This document shows positions 1 to 6,857 of a stretch of DNA of 30,467 nt, piece by piece. A program made the translations under genes and the position numbers. A model generated the notes under the pieces. It did no database searches and was not told the origin of the DNA. It saw only the letters and a list, made by a program, of their open reading frames with translations. The stretch's first letter is position 1. Each line of letters starts with the position of its first letter. This DNA comes from a virus. The stretch lies in the IMG/VR virus record IMGVR_UViG_3300046507_000413, positions 1 through 30,467 of that record; one strand, 5' to 3'.

Positions 1-396
1 CCGGACTTCGGAAGTGACGATCTTCGTGGAAACCAGCGAAGCATTCAGATCGATCATGTTGTTCGCACTTATCGCCCGAGAAATATCGTTAAAGCAGTTG
101 TCAATCTGCCAGTAGTCGATTTCTACAATTGTCGAGACAGTTTCCGCCCTTCGACGCAACGCCTTTGTATCCGCTTGGGCCACGAGTCTCGCCGAATGGG
201 CGTTCTGTCTACTCATAACGAATATGGCAACTCCCAAAGCGGCTATAGAGCCAATTGCCTGTACCCATGCCGCCCAATCGGAAGGGGCCAATCCCTTCCA
301 TTTGTGCGCCGTAACAACGCTTCCAATTATCTGATGAAGCGCGACAAGCATTGCGATGCACAGCAGCGCGATCACTGCGCGTTCCACGAATTTCAT
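1..396 (-). CDS. Two-helix membrane protein (partial, cut by left edge)
   Basis: Reading the minus strand from an ATG at 396 gives an open frame of 132 codons that leaves the window, so the C-terminus is missing. The protein starts MKFVERAVIALLC, has a first hydrophobic stretch at about residues 7-28 and a second at about 44-61, then a charged, probably cytoplasmic helical part. The second helix begins with WAAWVQAIGSIAAL, nearly the same as in the gene at 1889-2524. I prefer the start at 396 over the ATG at 411, because a GAGG box lies five bases before it and it matches the MNF start of the paralogue. Function is unknown. It is encoded against the direction of the early genes, which suggests expression in lysogeny or as an accessory (moron) gene. 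It may be a superinfection-exclusion or defence protein, but nothing in the sequence proves that. Confidence 0.75.
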   Translation of the reverse strand, partial: MKFVERAVIALLCIAMLVALHQIIGSVVTAHKWKGLAPSDWAAWVQAIGSIAALGVAIFVMSRQNAHSARLVAQADTKALRRRAETVSTIVEIDYWQIDNCFNDISRAISANNMIDLNASLVSTKIVTSEVR

Positions 397-423
397 TCCT
401 ACCTCAGCCATTGCCAAAAAGGA

Positions 424-432
424 ATCATATCA
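424..432 (-). promoter_or_regulatory. Candidate extended -10 promoter of the left membrane gene
   Basis: Read on the minus strand, this is TGATATGAT, an extended -10 (TGn plus TATGAT) about 21 bases of predicted leader before the ATG at 396. No good -35 is seen. It overlaps the start codon of the divergent gene at 432, so use of the two genes may be mutually exclusive. Inference only. Confidence 0.35.
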
Positions 433-869
433 TGATGTATGACCTAAGCCGCACCGAGCGGCAGCACCGCGCCATCAACAACGAAACAACCACCGGCGCG
501 CTGATCCCGAAGCGCTGCGTCTGCGGCAGGACCGCGTTCGCCAAGCAGCTGGAGCAGCACGGCGTGTGCGTCGCGTGCCAGTTCGACGAACGCGCCGCCA
601 CGCTGCAGCCGGAAGACTTGGACATCTTGCGCCACATGCTGGGCGCGACGCCGCACCACCCACGCCTGAACTGGGGCTTCCGCAACCATTATCTCGCCAA
701 TCGCCAGGATCTGCCGCTGATTGAGCGCCTGGTGGCCGCCGGATTCGTCCGCGCCGGCGGGACGCTGCTGCACCTGCAGTACTTCCACGGCACGTCAGCC
801 GGTTGCAAGCTGGCCGGCGTGCGTGGCAAGCGCGCCGACATGGCGCTGGCACTGGGAGTGCGGCCATGA
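432..869 (+). CDS. Phage early hypothetical protein with a zinc-ribbon-like motif
   Basis: A 145-residue protein starting MMYDLSRTERQ. The start at 432 has AAGGA eight bases upstream; the frame is open further 5', but that part lies opposite the minus-strand membrane gene. Around residues 27-49 are two cysteine pairs (CVCG and CVAC), which look like a small zinc ribbon. The C-terminal half resembles short phage proteins of unknown function with a winged-helix-like pattern (an ILRHMLG helix, then LIERLVAAGFVRAG). It ends in ATGA shared with the next gene, so the two are probably translationally coupled. No enzymatic motif is visible. DNA or RNA binding is a guess from the zinc ribbon. Confidence 0.8.
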   Translation: MMYDLSRTERQHRAINNETTTGALIPKRCVCGRTAFAKQLEQHGVCVACQFDERAATLQPEDLDILRHMLGATPHHPRLNWGFRNHYLANRQDLPLIERLVAAGFVRAGGTLLHLQYFHGTSAGCKLAGVRGKRADMALALGVRP

Positions 870-1531
870 CCAAGCTCAAGGCCTACACCGTCCACGACGG
901 CGGCGACCACAGCGTGATTGTGTTCGCCCTGCACAACGTGGTTGCGCGACGCGAGGGTGCCAATGAAATGGATTGCGGCTTTAACGAGGTCGACTACTGC
1001 ACGCGCTCTCCGGAATTCGATGCCTACGCCCCGGGCCCGGTGCCGCCGCTGGCGGCTATCGAGCACGGCTGGTGGTTCGAATGCTCCTGCTGCGGTCGCA
1101 AGGTCGACAGCGACGTGTGCCAATCCGCATACGACGACGGCGAGGACCCGGACCTATTCGGCGCGGTAGCCGACGGCCGGGCCGTCTACTGCAGTGAAAC
1201 GTGCCGTCAGCGTGAATTTTCCGGCCGTCGAGCGCGCGAAGCCGCCGAGGTTGCGCTGATCGAAGTCTTCGAGGCGGAATTCGTCGACGCTACGATCTTG
1301 CACGTATATGCCGACATGGACGGCAATCGGCTGAAAGCCCCAACTTCACCGGCGGCTGGGCGCCGTGTCAACGACGGCAGTGCCATTTCTTTCCGCTTCC
1401 CGGGCGGGAAAGGAAGCGCGCGCTGGCAGCACGGCCACGAACTGCTCTGGGTGGATCGGGAGGACGTTGCCGCATTCTGCGCATGGCGCGGCAAGCCTGT
1501 GCCCGCCGAATACGTGAAAGAGGTTGCATGA
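866..1531 (+). CDS. Conserved phage hypothetical protein with a zinc motif
   Basis: A 221-residue protein. The start MTKLKAYTV is fixed by the four-base ATGA overlap with the gene before it; an upstream in-frame ATG at 803 lies within that gene and is unlikely. The first 60 residues contain the HDGGDHSVIVFALHN stretch seen at the start of a common phage protein of unknown role. Residues about 73-120 carry WWFECSCCGRKV and later VYCSETCRQ, two cysteine pairs spaced like a zinc ribbon. The rest is acidic and mixed alpha/beta. It lies in a tightly packed four-gene early cluster (432-1856). Function is not known. Confidence 0.8.
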   Translation: MTKLKAYTVHDGGDHSVIVFALHNVVARREGANEMDCGFNEVDYCTRSPEFDAYAPGPVPPLAAIEHGWWFECSCCGRKVDSDVCQSAYDDGEDPDLFGAVADGRAVYCSETCRQREFSGRRAREAAEVALIEVFEAEFVDATILHVYADMDGNRLKAPTSPAAGRRVNDGSAISFRFPGGKGSARWQHGHELLWVDREDVAAFCAWRGKPVPAEYVKEVA

Positions 1532-1761
1532 TGCTCTACGACGACAACCACCTCAGCCGCAAGGACCGCGTGCGCGAAGCGGCGCATCAGTCGCACGCTT
1601 ACCGCGCCCGCAGCCTGGCCGACAGCGACCGCTACAACGGCGCCCTGATGCGCCGCGATCCGCGCCTGAACCGCCTGCTGCGGGCTTTCACGGCGCTGCC
1701 GGATGCGGAGCGCGCGGCGTTCGTTGATCGCGCTGTCGCTTTACAGAGGAAAAATCCATGA
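1528..1761 (+). CDS. Small basic early phage protein, unknown
   Basis: A 77-residue protein starting MMLYDDNHLSRKDRVREAA. It begins in the ATGATG that overlaps the stop of the previous gene and ends in an ATGA shared with the next small gene. It is rich in Arg and Ala, predicted mostly helical, with no cysteines and no membrane segment. Its first residues loosely echo the start of the gene at 432 (MMYDLSRTERQ). I do not recognise the family. Its place in the overlapping cluster is the main reason to believe it is real. Confidence 0.65.
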   Translation: MMLYDDNHLSRKDRVREAAHQSHAYRARSLADSDRYNGALMRRDPRLNRLLRAFTALPDAERAAFVDRAVALQRKNP

Positions 1762-1856
1762 CGGCGGTCGACAAATTGCGCGCCGCTGGCATGGCGCAAT
1801 GGGCGGCGAGGGCTATCGATATGGAGTTCGCTTTGCGTAGGGATGGCCGCAAATGA
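1758..1856 (+). CDS. Very small protein (32 residues)
   Basis: A short frame of 32 codons, MTAVDKLRAAGMAQWAARA onward, ending at TGA 1854-1856. Its ATG overlaps the preceding stop as ATGA, and AGAGGA lies upstream at a suitable distance, the same coupling used by the three genes before it. It is predicted to be a single amphipathic helix with a basic tail (LRRDGRK). It lies just before the convergent stop of the minus-strand membrane gene at 1889. Function unknown. It could be a chance frame, but the coupling and ribosome site argue for translation. Confidence 0.5.
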   Translation: MTAVDKLRAAGMAQWAARAIDMEFALRRDGRK

Positions 1857-1888
1857 GCTATTTAACCCCATTCAGCTTTCATCGTTCG

Positions 1889-2524
1889 TTAGGCGGGGAA
1901 ATCCTGACTGCTAATTCGAATTCCCCGGCGCTCGCACTTTTCAATCAACTGATTTTGATGACCAATCAAACGGTCCCGGAATCGTTCGGCATCTTGCACT
2001 CGTCTTCTGCTTCGAGAAATGATGTGATCCAGAACGGCGTCGTTGTGATTTCTAAAGTCAGCGCTCGCTTGCGTGAGAAACAGCCCGAGCTGCAAAGCCG
2101 CCACGCTTGCAATATGGTCTGTCTGCGGCGTAACGAAGTTGTCGAGTATCGCTCGAATGTGATCCATTCGAGCCGCACTTTCCTCGAAAACACCATGCTC
2201 GGTGTCGGTTTCGTGCTCGTTGGCAGCGTGATCCATAACAGAAACTGCCTGATACGCGATCGAAGCGATGTTTTTAGCCGCAAGGGTGCGACTGAAAAGA
2301 TCAGCGTCCAAAGCGCGGGTCATCTCGCTTCGGCGTTGGATCAAAAAGAGAAATCCAGTAATCAGCAGCGCGGCTATCGACCCGATCGCCTGCACCCACG
2401 ACGCCCACTCCGACTTATTCCAGTCGTAGTAAAGCCCGGCGGCGATGAAGCCTGGAAGGAGAAACACCACCATGGCCGGGATCATGACTGCGGGACGAGA
2501 GAGAAACCTCGAAATAAAATTCAT
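1889..2524 (-). CDS. Two-helix membrane protein, paralogue of the gene at the left edge
   Basis: A 211-residue protein. Residues about 11-33 and 43-62 are hydrophobic. The second segment contains WASWVQAIGSIAAL, matching the left-edge gene at 13 of 14 positions, and both proteins begin M-(K/N)-F. After the second helix come RR and a long, mostly helical, probably cytoplasmic region of about 145 residues containing several His and Asp. The gene is more AT-rich than its neighbours and runs against the early operon, so early transcription would be antisense to it. That fits an independently acquired accessory gene expressed from the prophage. I do not know its function. Membrane-anchored exclusion or defence roles are possible but unproven. 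A plus-strand frame over the same DNA (1853-2542) lacks protein-like features. Confidence 0.85.
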   Translation of the reverse strand: MNFISRFLSRPAVMIPAMVVFLLPGFIAAGLYYDWNKSEWASWVQAIGSIAALLITGFLFLIQRRSEMTRALDADLFSRTLAAKNIASIAYQAVSVMDHAANEHETDTEHGVFEESAARMDHIRAILDNFVTPQTDHIASVAALQLGLFLTQASADFRNHNDAVLDHIISRSRRRVQDAERFRDRLIGHQNQLIEKCERRGIRISSQDFPA

Positions 2525-2530
2525 TCGGGA

Positions 2531-2539
2531 ATTTTATCA
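2531..2539 (-). promoter_or_regulatory. Candidate extended -10 promoter of the second membrane gene
   Basis: On the minus strand this reads TGATAAAAT (TGn plus TAAAAT). It shares CATCATGATA with the site at 424-432 and likewise overlaps the start codon of the divergent gene. The expected transcript start would fall at about the ATG at 2524, so the mRNA may be leaderless. No good -35 is seen. Confidence 0.35.
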
Positions 2540-3243
2540 TGATGCGCCGCTCCCCCATGAAGCCCGGCAACGCGCCGATGAAGCGCACTGCATTCGCGCG
2601 CGGCGAGCGCATCGAGGCCCGCGAGGTGACGAAGACCATCACCAAGGCCGCGCGCGCGAAGAAGTGCAAGGTGCGCACCTGCCGCGCTGAGTTCGTGCCC
2701 GATCAGCCATTTGTCGAATGGTGCTCGCCCGACTGCGGCGCCGCCCTGGCGCTGGCCAAGATCGAAAAGCAGCGCCAGGCCGCCGCCAAGGCCGACCGCA
2801 AGGACACCCAGCAGAAGCTCGAAAAGTTCAAACGTAAGGCCGATCACGTCGCAGACTGCCAGAAGGCATTCAACGCCTGGGTGCGGTTCCGCGATCGGTT
2901 CGAGCCGTGCATAGACTGCAACCGTCATTCCGATGGCGCCGCGCTGACGGGCGGCGACTACGACGCCGGCCACTACCTCTCGCGCGGCAGCCATCCGCAT
3001 CTGCGCTTCGACGAGCGCAACGTATTCAAACAACTGAAGGGCTGCAACCGGCCGGGCGGCACGACGGCGGCATCGTTCCGCGCCGGCGTCGTCGCGCGCA
3101 TCGGCCTGGCCGCCGTCGAGGCGCTGGAAGCAGACAACGAACCGCGCAAGTACACGGTCGACCAACTGGTCGCCATGACCGCGCACTACCGAAAATTATT
3201 GAAGGACCTGAAGGCTGCTGCTGGACCAGCACCTGCAATTTAA
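2539..3243 (+). CDS. ninG: NinG-like recombination nuclease (Rap family)
   Basis: A 234-residue protein. After a basic N-terminus comes a zinc-finger-like stretch (CKVRTCRAEF, then WCSPDC) at about residues 43-70, as in lambda NinG, followed by a Lys/Gln/Ala-rich helix (about 76-110). The C-terminal part has the family core: CIDCNRH, then YDAGHYLSRGSHPHLRFDE, NVFKQLKGCNR and FRAGVVARIG. NinG/Rap proteins are endonucleases acting on branched DNA during phage recombination; catalysis here is inferred from family membership. The start is the first ATG of ATGATG at 2539, with GGGA upstream. The length fits NinG (about 200 residues) plus a short N-terminal extension. Unlike the usual lambdoid order, it lies before the replication genes. 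Confidence 0.85.
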   Translation: MMRRSPMKPGNAPMKRTAFARGERIEAREVTKTITKAARAKKCKVRTCRAEFVPDQPFVEWCSPDCGAALALAKIEKQRQAAAKADRKDTQQKLEKFKRKADHVADCQKAFNAWVRFRDRFEPCIDCNRHSDGAALTGGDYDAGHYLSRGSHPHLRFDERNVFKQLKGCNRPGGTTAASFRAGVVARIGLAAVEALEADNEPRKYTVDQLVAMTAHYRKLLKDLKAAAGPAPAI

Positions 3244-3259
3244 CCGAAACGGAAAAGAC

Positions 3260-5890
3260 ATGAGCGCATTTAGCACTGAAGAACAAAAACTGCTGGTCCT
3301 GGCCGATTACGGCCAGTTCCTGCGCGAGAAAATCAAACTGGCGCAGAAGAATGGCTTCGACGTGCCGCTGGAGCAGATCCACCCGGGCCTGAAGCCGCAC
3401 ACCCGGGACATCGTGCGCTGGGCGCTCGCCGGCGGCCAGCGCGCCATCTTCGCATCGTTCGGCCTGCACAAGACCAGCACCAATTTGGAGGTGATGCGCC
3501 AGATCGGCATTCACCGGCCGGGCGGAGTCCGCGGTATCGTCGCGCCGCTGGGCGTGCGGCAGGAGTTCTCGCGCGAGGTGGCGAAGCGTTTCACCGGCGA
3601 CCAGGTGGTCGACCTGCGCTTCATTCGGACCGACGCCGAGATCGACGACCCGGCCACGATCTACATGACGAACTACGAATCGGTTCGCGAGGGCAAGGTC
3701 GACGTCAGCAAGTGGCGCGCGGCCGGCCTGGACGAGGCCAGCGTGTTGCGCAGCTACGGCAGCAAAACCTATCAGGAGTTCCTGCCGATGTTCGAGGGCG
3801 TCGAGTTCAAGTTCGTCTACACGGCCACGCCAAGCCCGAACCGCTTCAAGGAGCTGATCCACTATGCCGGCTACCTGGGCGTCATGGACACTGGGCAGGC
3901 GCTGACGCGCTTCTTCCAGCGCGACACGGAGAAGGCGGGCAACCTGACGCTGTACCCACACAAGGAGCATGAATTCTGGTTGTGGGTGGCCAGTTGGGCG
4001 GTGTTCATCCAGCGCCCGAGCGACCTGGGTCATTCGGACGAAGGCTACGACCTGCCGCCGATCGAGGTCCGGTACCACGAAGTGCCGAGCAACTACGAGA
4101 CGGCCGGTTCCGAGAAGAACGGCCAGGGCCTGCTGATTCCAAACGTGGCCATGGGCCTGTCGGCGGCCGCCGGCGAGAAGCGCGACAGCATGGGCGCGCG
4201 CGTCGCCAAGGTGGCCGAGATCATGGCGGCGGATCCGGACGACCACTTCCTGATCTGGCACGACCTTGAGGACGAGCGTCACGCCATCCAGGCCGCGATA
4301 CCCGGTGTGGTGAGCGTCTGGGGCACGCAGGACCTGGACGAGCGCGAGCAGCGCATCGCCGACTTCAGTGATGGCAAAATCAAGGATCTCTCGACCAAGC
4401 CGATCATCGCCGGCAGCGGCTGCAACTTCCAGGTCCACTGCCACCGCGAGATTTTCGCCGGCATCGGCTTCAAGTTCAATGACTTCATCCAGGCGATTCA
4501 CCGCGTGCAACGCTTCCAGCAGGCGCACCCGGTCATCATTGACATCGTGCACACGGAGGTTGAACGCAAGGTTCTGGCCGACCTACAGGTTAAGTGGCGC
4601 CAGCACGAAGAGATGCAGGCGAAGATGGGTGAGATCATCCGCACCTACGGCCTGGACCAACTGACGATGCAGGATTCGCTCGCGCGCACCATCGGCGTGG
4701 CGCGCCAGGTCGTGGCCGGCGATCGCTTCTCGGTCGCGCACAACGACTGCGTGCTGGAGGCGCTCGAGCAGCCGGAAAACTCGGTCGGTATGGTTTTGAC
4801 AAGTATCCCATTTTCCAACCATTATGAATACAGCCCGAGCTACAACGACTTCGGCCACACGCAGGACAACGACCACTTCTGGCGACAGATGGATTTCCTC
4901 ACGCCACAGCTGCTGCGCATCCTGCAGCCGGGTCGCATCTACGCATGCCACGTCAAGGATCGGATTAACTTCGGCAACGTGACCGGCGCCGGCGTGCCGA
5001 CGGTGAGCCCATTCCATGCCGAGGCGCTGTTCCATGGCCTGAAACACGGTTTCGACTACATCGGCATGATCACGGTCGTGACCGACGTGGTCCGCGAGAA
5101 CAATCAGACCTACCGCCTGGGCTATTCCGAGGTGTGCAAGGACGGCACGAAGATGGGCGTCGGCTCGCCGGAATACATCCTGCTGTTCCACAAGCCGCAG
5201 ACGGACCGCTCACGCGGCTACGCCGACACGCCTGTGGCCAAGTCGAAGCCACTGTGCACCAGCGACGACGGAACACCGGTACCGTTCGACCGCAAGCTGG
5301 CGCCGATTCCCGGCACCGGCTACAGCGTGGCGCGCTGGCAGGTCGACGCGCATGCGTTCTGGCGTTCGAGCGGCGACCGGCTGCTGGGCGCGGCCGAGCT
5401 GGCCAGCTACGGGCCGGCCAAACTGGCGAAGCTGTTCACGGACCTGTCGCTGGCCAACGTCTACAACTCCGAATACCACGTCGCCACCGGCGAGCAGCTG
5501 CTGGCCAACAAAGCGCTGCCGGCCGACTACCTCAGCCTGGCGCCGGGCAGCAGCGACCCGATGGTCTGGCACGACATCGTGCGCATGCGCACCTTGAACG
5601 GCGAGCAGTCGGCGCGCGCGGTCGAGAAGCACGTTTGCCCATTCCAGATCGATATTGTCGACCGCCTGATCCTGCGCTACACGAACCCGGGCGAGAAGGT
5701 CTACGACCCGTTCTGCGGCCTGGGCACGGTGCCGGTGCGCGCGATGAAACTGGGTCGCGCCGGCGGCGGGTCGGAGTTGAACGTCGGTTACTTCGCCGAC
5801 CAGGTGCATTACTGCCGTGCGATGGAGCGCGAAGTCAGTATGCCGACGCTGTTCGACCTGGAACTGATGGATGAGGAGAACGCATCGTGA
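3260..5890 (+). CDS. SF2 helicase-DNA methyltransferase fusion
   Basis: An 876-residue two-part protein. Residues about 1-450 form an SF2-type ATPase: a Walker-A-like FGLHKT at 67-72 (the usual second Gly is His), LDEAS motif II at about 157-161, YTATP at 187-191, and a C-terminal QAIHRVQR motif VI at about 411-418. Residues about 485-876 are a DNA amino-methyltransferase with the catalytic-type TSIPF at 514-518 and the AdoMet-binding DPFCGLGT at 816-823. Motif IV before motif I is the beta-class order, compatible with N4-cytosine or N6-adenine methylation. Related phage and integrative-element proteins are annotated as helicase/methylase; protection from restriction is the likely role. No cognate nuclease gene is adjacent. 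The start has GGAAAAG upstream. The final GTGA overlaps the next gene. Confidence 0.88.
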   Translation: MSAFSTEEQKLLVLADYGQFLREKIKLAQKNGFDVPLEQIHPGLKPHTRDIVRWALAGGQRAIFASFGLHKTSTNLEVMRQIGIHRPGGVRGIVAPLGVRQEFSREVAKRFTGDQVVDLRFIRTDAEIDDPATIYMTNYESVREGKVDVSKWRAAGLDEASVLRSYGSKTYQEFLPMFEGVEFKFVYTATPSPNRFKELIHYAGYLGVMDTGQALTRFFQRDTEKAGNLTLYPHKEHEFWLWVASWAVFIQRPSDLGHSDEGYDLPPIEVRYHEVPSNYETAGSEKNGQGLLIPNVAMGLSAAAGEKRDSMGARVAKVAEIMAADPDDHFLIWHDLEDERHAIQAAIPGVVSVWGTQDLDEREQRIADFSDGKIKDLSTKPIIAGSGCNFQVHCHREIFAGIGFKFNDFIQAIHRVQRFQQAHPVIIDIVHTEVERKVLADLQVKWRQHEEMQAKMGEIIRTYGLDQLTMQDSLARTIGVARQVVAGDRFSVAHNDCVLEALEQPENSVGMVLTSIPFSNHYEYSPSYNDFGHTQDNDHFWRQMDFLTPQLLRILQPGRIYACHVKDRINFGNVTGAGVPTVSPFHAEALFHGLKHGFDYIGMITVVTDVVRENNQTYRLGYSEVCKDGTKMGVGSPEYILLFHKPQTDRSRGYADTPVAKSKPLCTSDDGTPVPFDRKLAPIPGTGYSVARWQVDAHAFWRSSGDRLLGAAELASYGPAKLAKLFTDLSLANVYNSEYHVATGEQLLANKALPADYLSLAPGSSDPMVWHDIVRMRTLNGEQSARAVEKHVCPFQIDIVDRLILRYTNPGEKVYDPFCGLGTVPVRAMKLGRAGGGSELNVGYFADQVHYCRAMEREVSMPTLFDLELMDEENAS

Positions 5891-6069
5891 CGCGCCGCAG
5901 GGTACTCACAGACGCCCAGGTCCGCGAAGTGCGTGCCGCGTACAAGCCGGGCGTGCGCGGCGCCGGGTACGAGTCGCTGGCGCGCCGTTACTCGGTCGGG
6001 ATTTCCACGATCCGCGACATCGTGACCTGTCGGGCAGTGTATGCGCTGTCGCGCGAGGTGCGATCGTGA
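5887..6069 (+). CDS. Small helix-turn-helix protein
   Basis: A 60-residue protein with a GTG start inside the GTGA overlap with the methyltransferase gene; GAGGAG lies upstream. It begins MTRRRVLTDAQVREVRAAY and contains YESLARRYSVGISTIRDIV, a plain helix-turn-helix of the resolvase/Hin C-terminal type often found as a free small phage protein. It probably binds DNA, as a local regulator or a helper at the nearby origin. It ends in another GTGA that starts the replication gene, so the three genes are tightly coupled. Confidence 0.75.
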   Translation: MTRRRVLTDAQVREVRAAYKPGVRGAGYESLARRYSVGISTIRDIVTCRAVYALSREVRS

Positions 6070-6857
6070 ACTACTACCAGCACCATATCGGCGACTTCCG
6101 TGCTGGCACTTTCACCATGGATCGGCTGGAGCGCTGGCTCTACCGCGACATGATGGACATGTACTACGACAGCGAGAAACCGCTCCCTTTGGACCACGAT
6201 GAGCTGTTCTACACACTTGGAACAACCGTTGAACAAGAACGAACGGCCGTTGAACGTCTGTTGAAATTTAAGTTTAGAAAGACAACGGAAGGCTACCGCC
6301 ACGAGCGGTGCGATTCTGAGATTTTGGCGTTTCATGCCAAGGGTGAGAAAGCGTCCGCTGCCGGCAAGGCATCCGCTGCGATTCGCGCAACAAAAAAGCC
6401 AACGGACGTTGAACCTGATTCCAACGGACGTTCAACAGATGTTCAACGTCCGTCAACTAACCATAAACCAATAACCAATAACCATAAACCATTAAAGAAC
6501 ACTACGTCGGCTTCGCCTCCTGGCGACTATCCGCCGGAGTTCGAGGCGGCTTGGGCCGCTTACCCGCCACGGCCCGGTGCGAGCAAGAAGGATTCATGCA
6601 AGGCATGGGCCGCGCGCTGCAAGGAGGGCGTGAGCGCTGCTGATCTGCTGGCAGGCGTGCAGCGGTATGCAAACTACGTGCTGTTTAGCCGCATCGAGCC
6701 GCAGTACACCAAACAGCCCGCTACATTCTTCGGCCCGGGCGAGCACTACAAGGCCGACTGGGCGGTAACGGGCGGCACGCCGCAGAAAGGGCAGCAACAT
6801 GGAAACTTTGGCAAGCAGGATTACAGCAAGGGAGTTGGCCCCAATGGCGAATTCTGA
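6066..6857 (+). CDS. Replication initiator, DUF1376 (YdaU-like) family
   Basis: A 263-residue protein with a GTG start at 6066, fixed by GTGA overlap and a GAGG box seven bases upstream. The N-terminal domain, NYYQHHIGDFRAGT then RLERWLYRDMMDMYYDSEKPLPLD, is the DUF1376 signature found in phage replication proteins. A low-complexity linker (about residues 118-155, with TNHKPITNNHKP) follows and coincides in the DNA with repeats and an AT-rich tract proposed here as the origin. The C-terminal part (FEAAWAAYPPRPGASKKDSCKAW onward) resembles the helicase/loader-interaction region of lambda O/DnaA-like phage initiators. A DnaC-like loader follows directly, so the pair probably starts replication as lambda O and P do. 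The assignment rests on motif recognition. Confidence 0.85.
   Translation: MNYYQHHIGDFRAGTFTMDRLERWLYRDMMDMYYDSEKPLPLDHDELFYTLGTTVEQERTAVERLLKFKFRKTTEGYRHERCDSEILAFHAKGEKASAAGKASAAIRATKKPTDVEPDSNGRSTDVQRPSTNHKPITNNHKPLKNTTSASPPGDYPPEFEAAWAAYPPRPGASKKDSCKAWAARCKEGVSAADLLAGVQRYANYVLFSRIEPQYTKQPATFFGPGEHYKADWAVTGGTPQKGQQHGNFGKQDYSKGVGPNGEF
6225..6500. other. Candidate replication origin: iterons plus AT-rich tract inside the initiator gene
   Basis: Two near-identical 16-base direct repeats, CCAACGGACGTTGAAC at 6399-6414 and CCAACGGACGTTCAAC at 6421-6436, are followed by an inverted copy GTTCAACGTCCGT at 6441-6453, spaced about 20-22 bases. Two shorter CGTTGAAC copies lie at 6227-6234 and 6248-6255. 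Directly after, 6454-6496 is A/C-rich with almost no G, made of repeated AACCATAAACCA/AATAACC units, a plausible unwinding element. Lambda ori has the same design (iterons then AT-rich DNA inside gene O). The match is by layout, not by a known repeat sequence. Confidence 0.6.

Noticed and set aside
175-435. Plus-strand 86-codon frame near the left edge
   Set aside because: It is antisense to the partial membrane gene, with Cys/His/Arg-rich unnatural composition.
1853-2542. Plus-strand open frame of 229 codons starting in an ATGA overlap
   Set aside because: It lies opposite the membrane protein gene at 1889-2524, which has clear hydrophobic helices and a paralogue. The plus-strand product has no protein-like pattern, so the ATGA is probably chance.
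3026-4552. Minus-strand 508-codon frame
   Set aside because: It is antisense to NinG and the helicase-methyltransferase, whose motifs are clear. Long antisense frames are expected from GC-rich codon bias.
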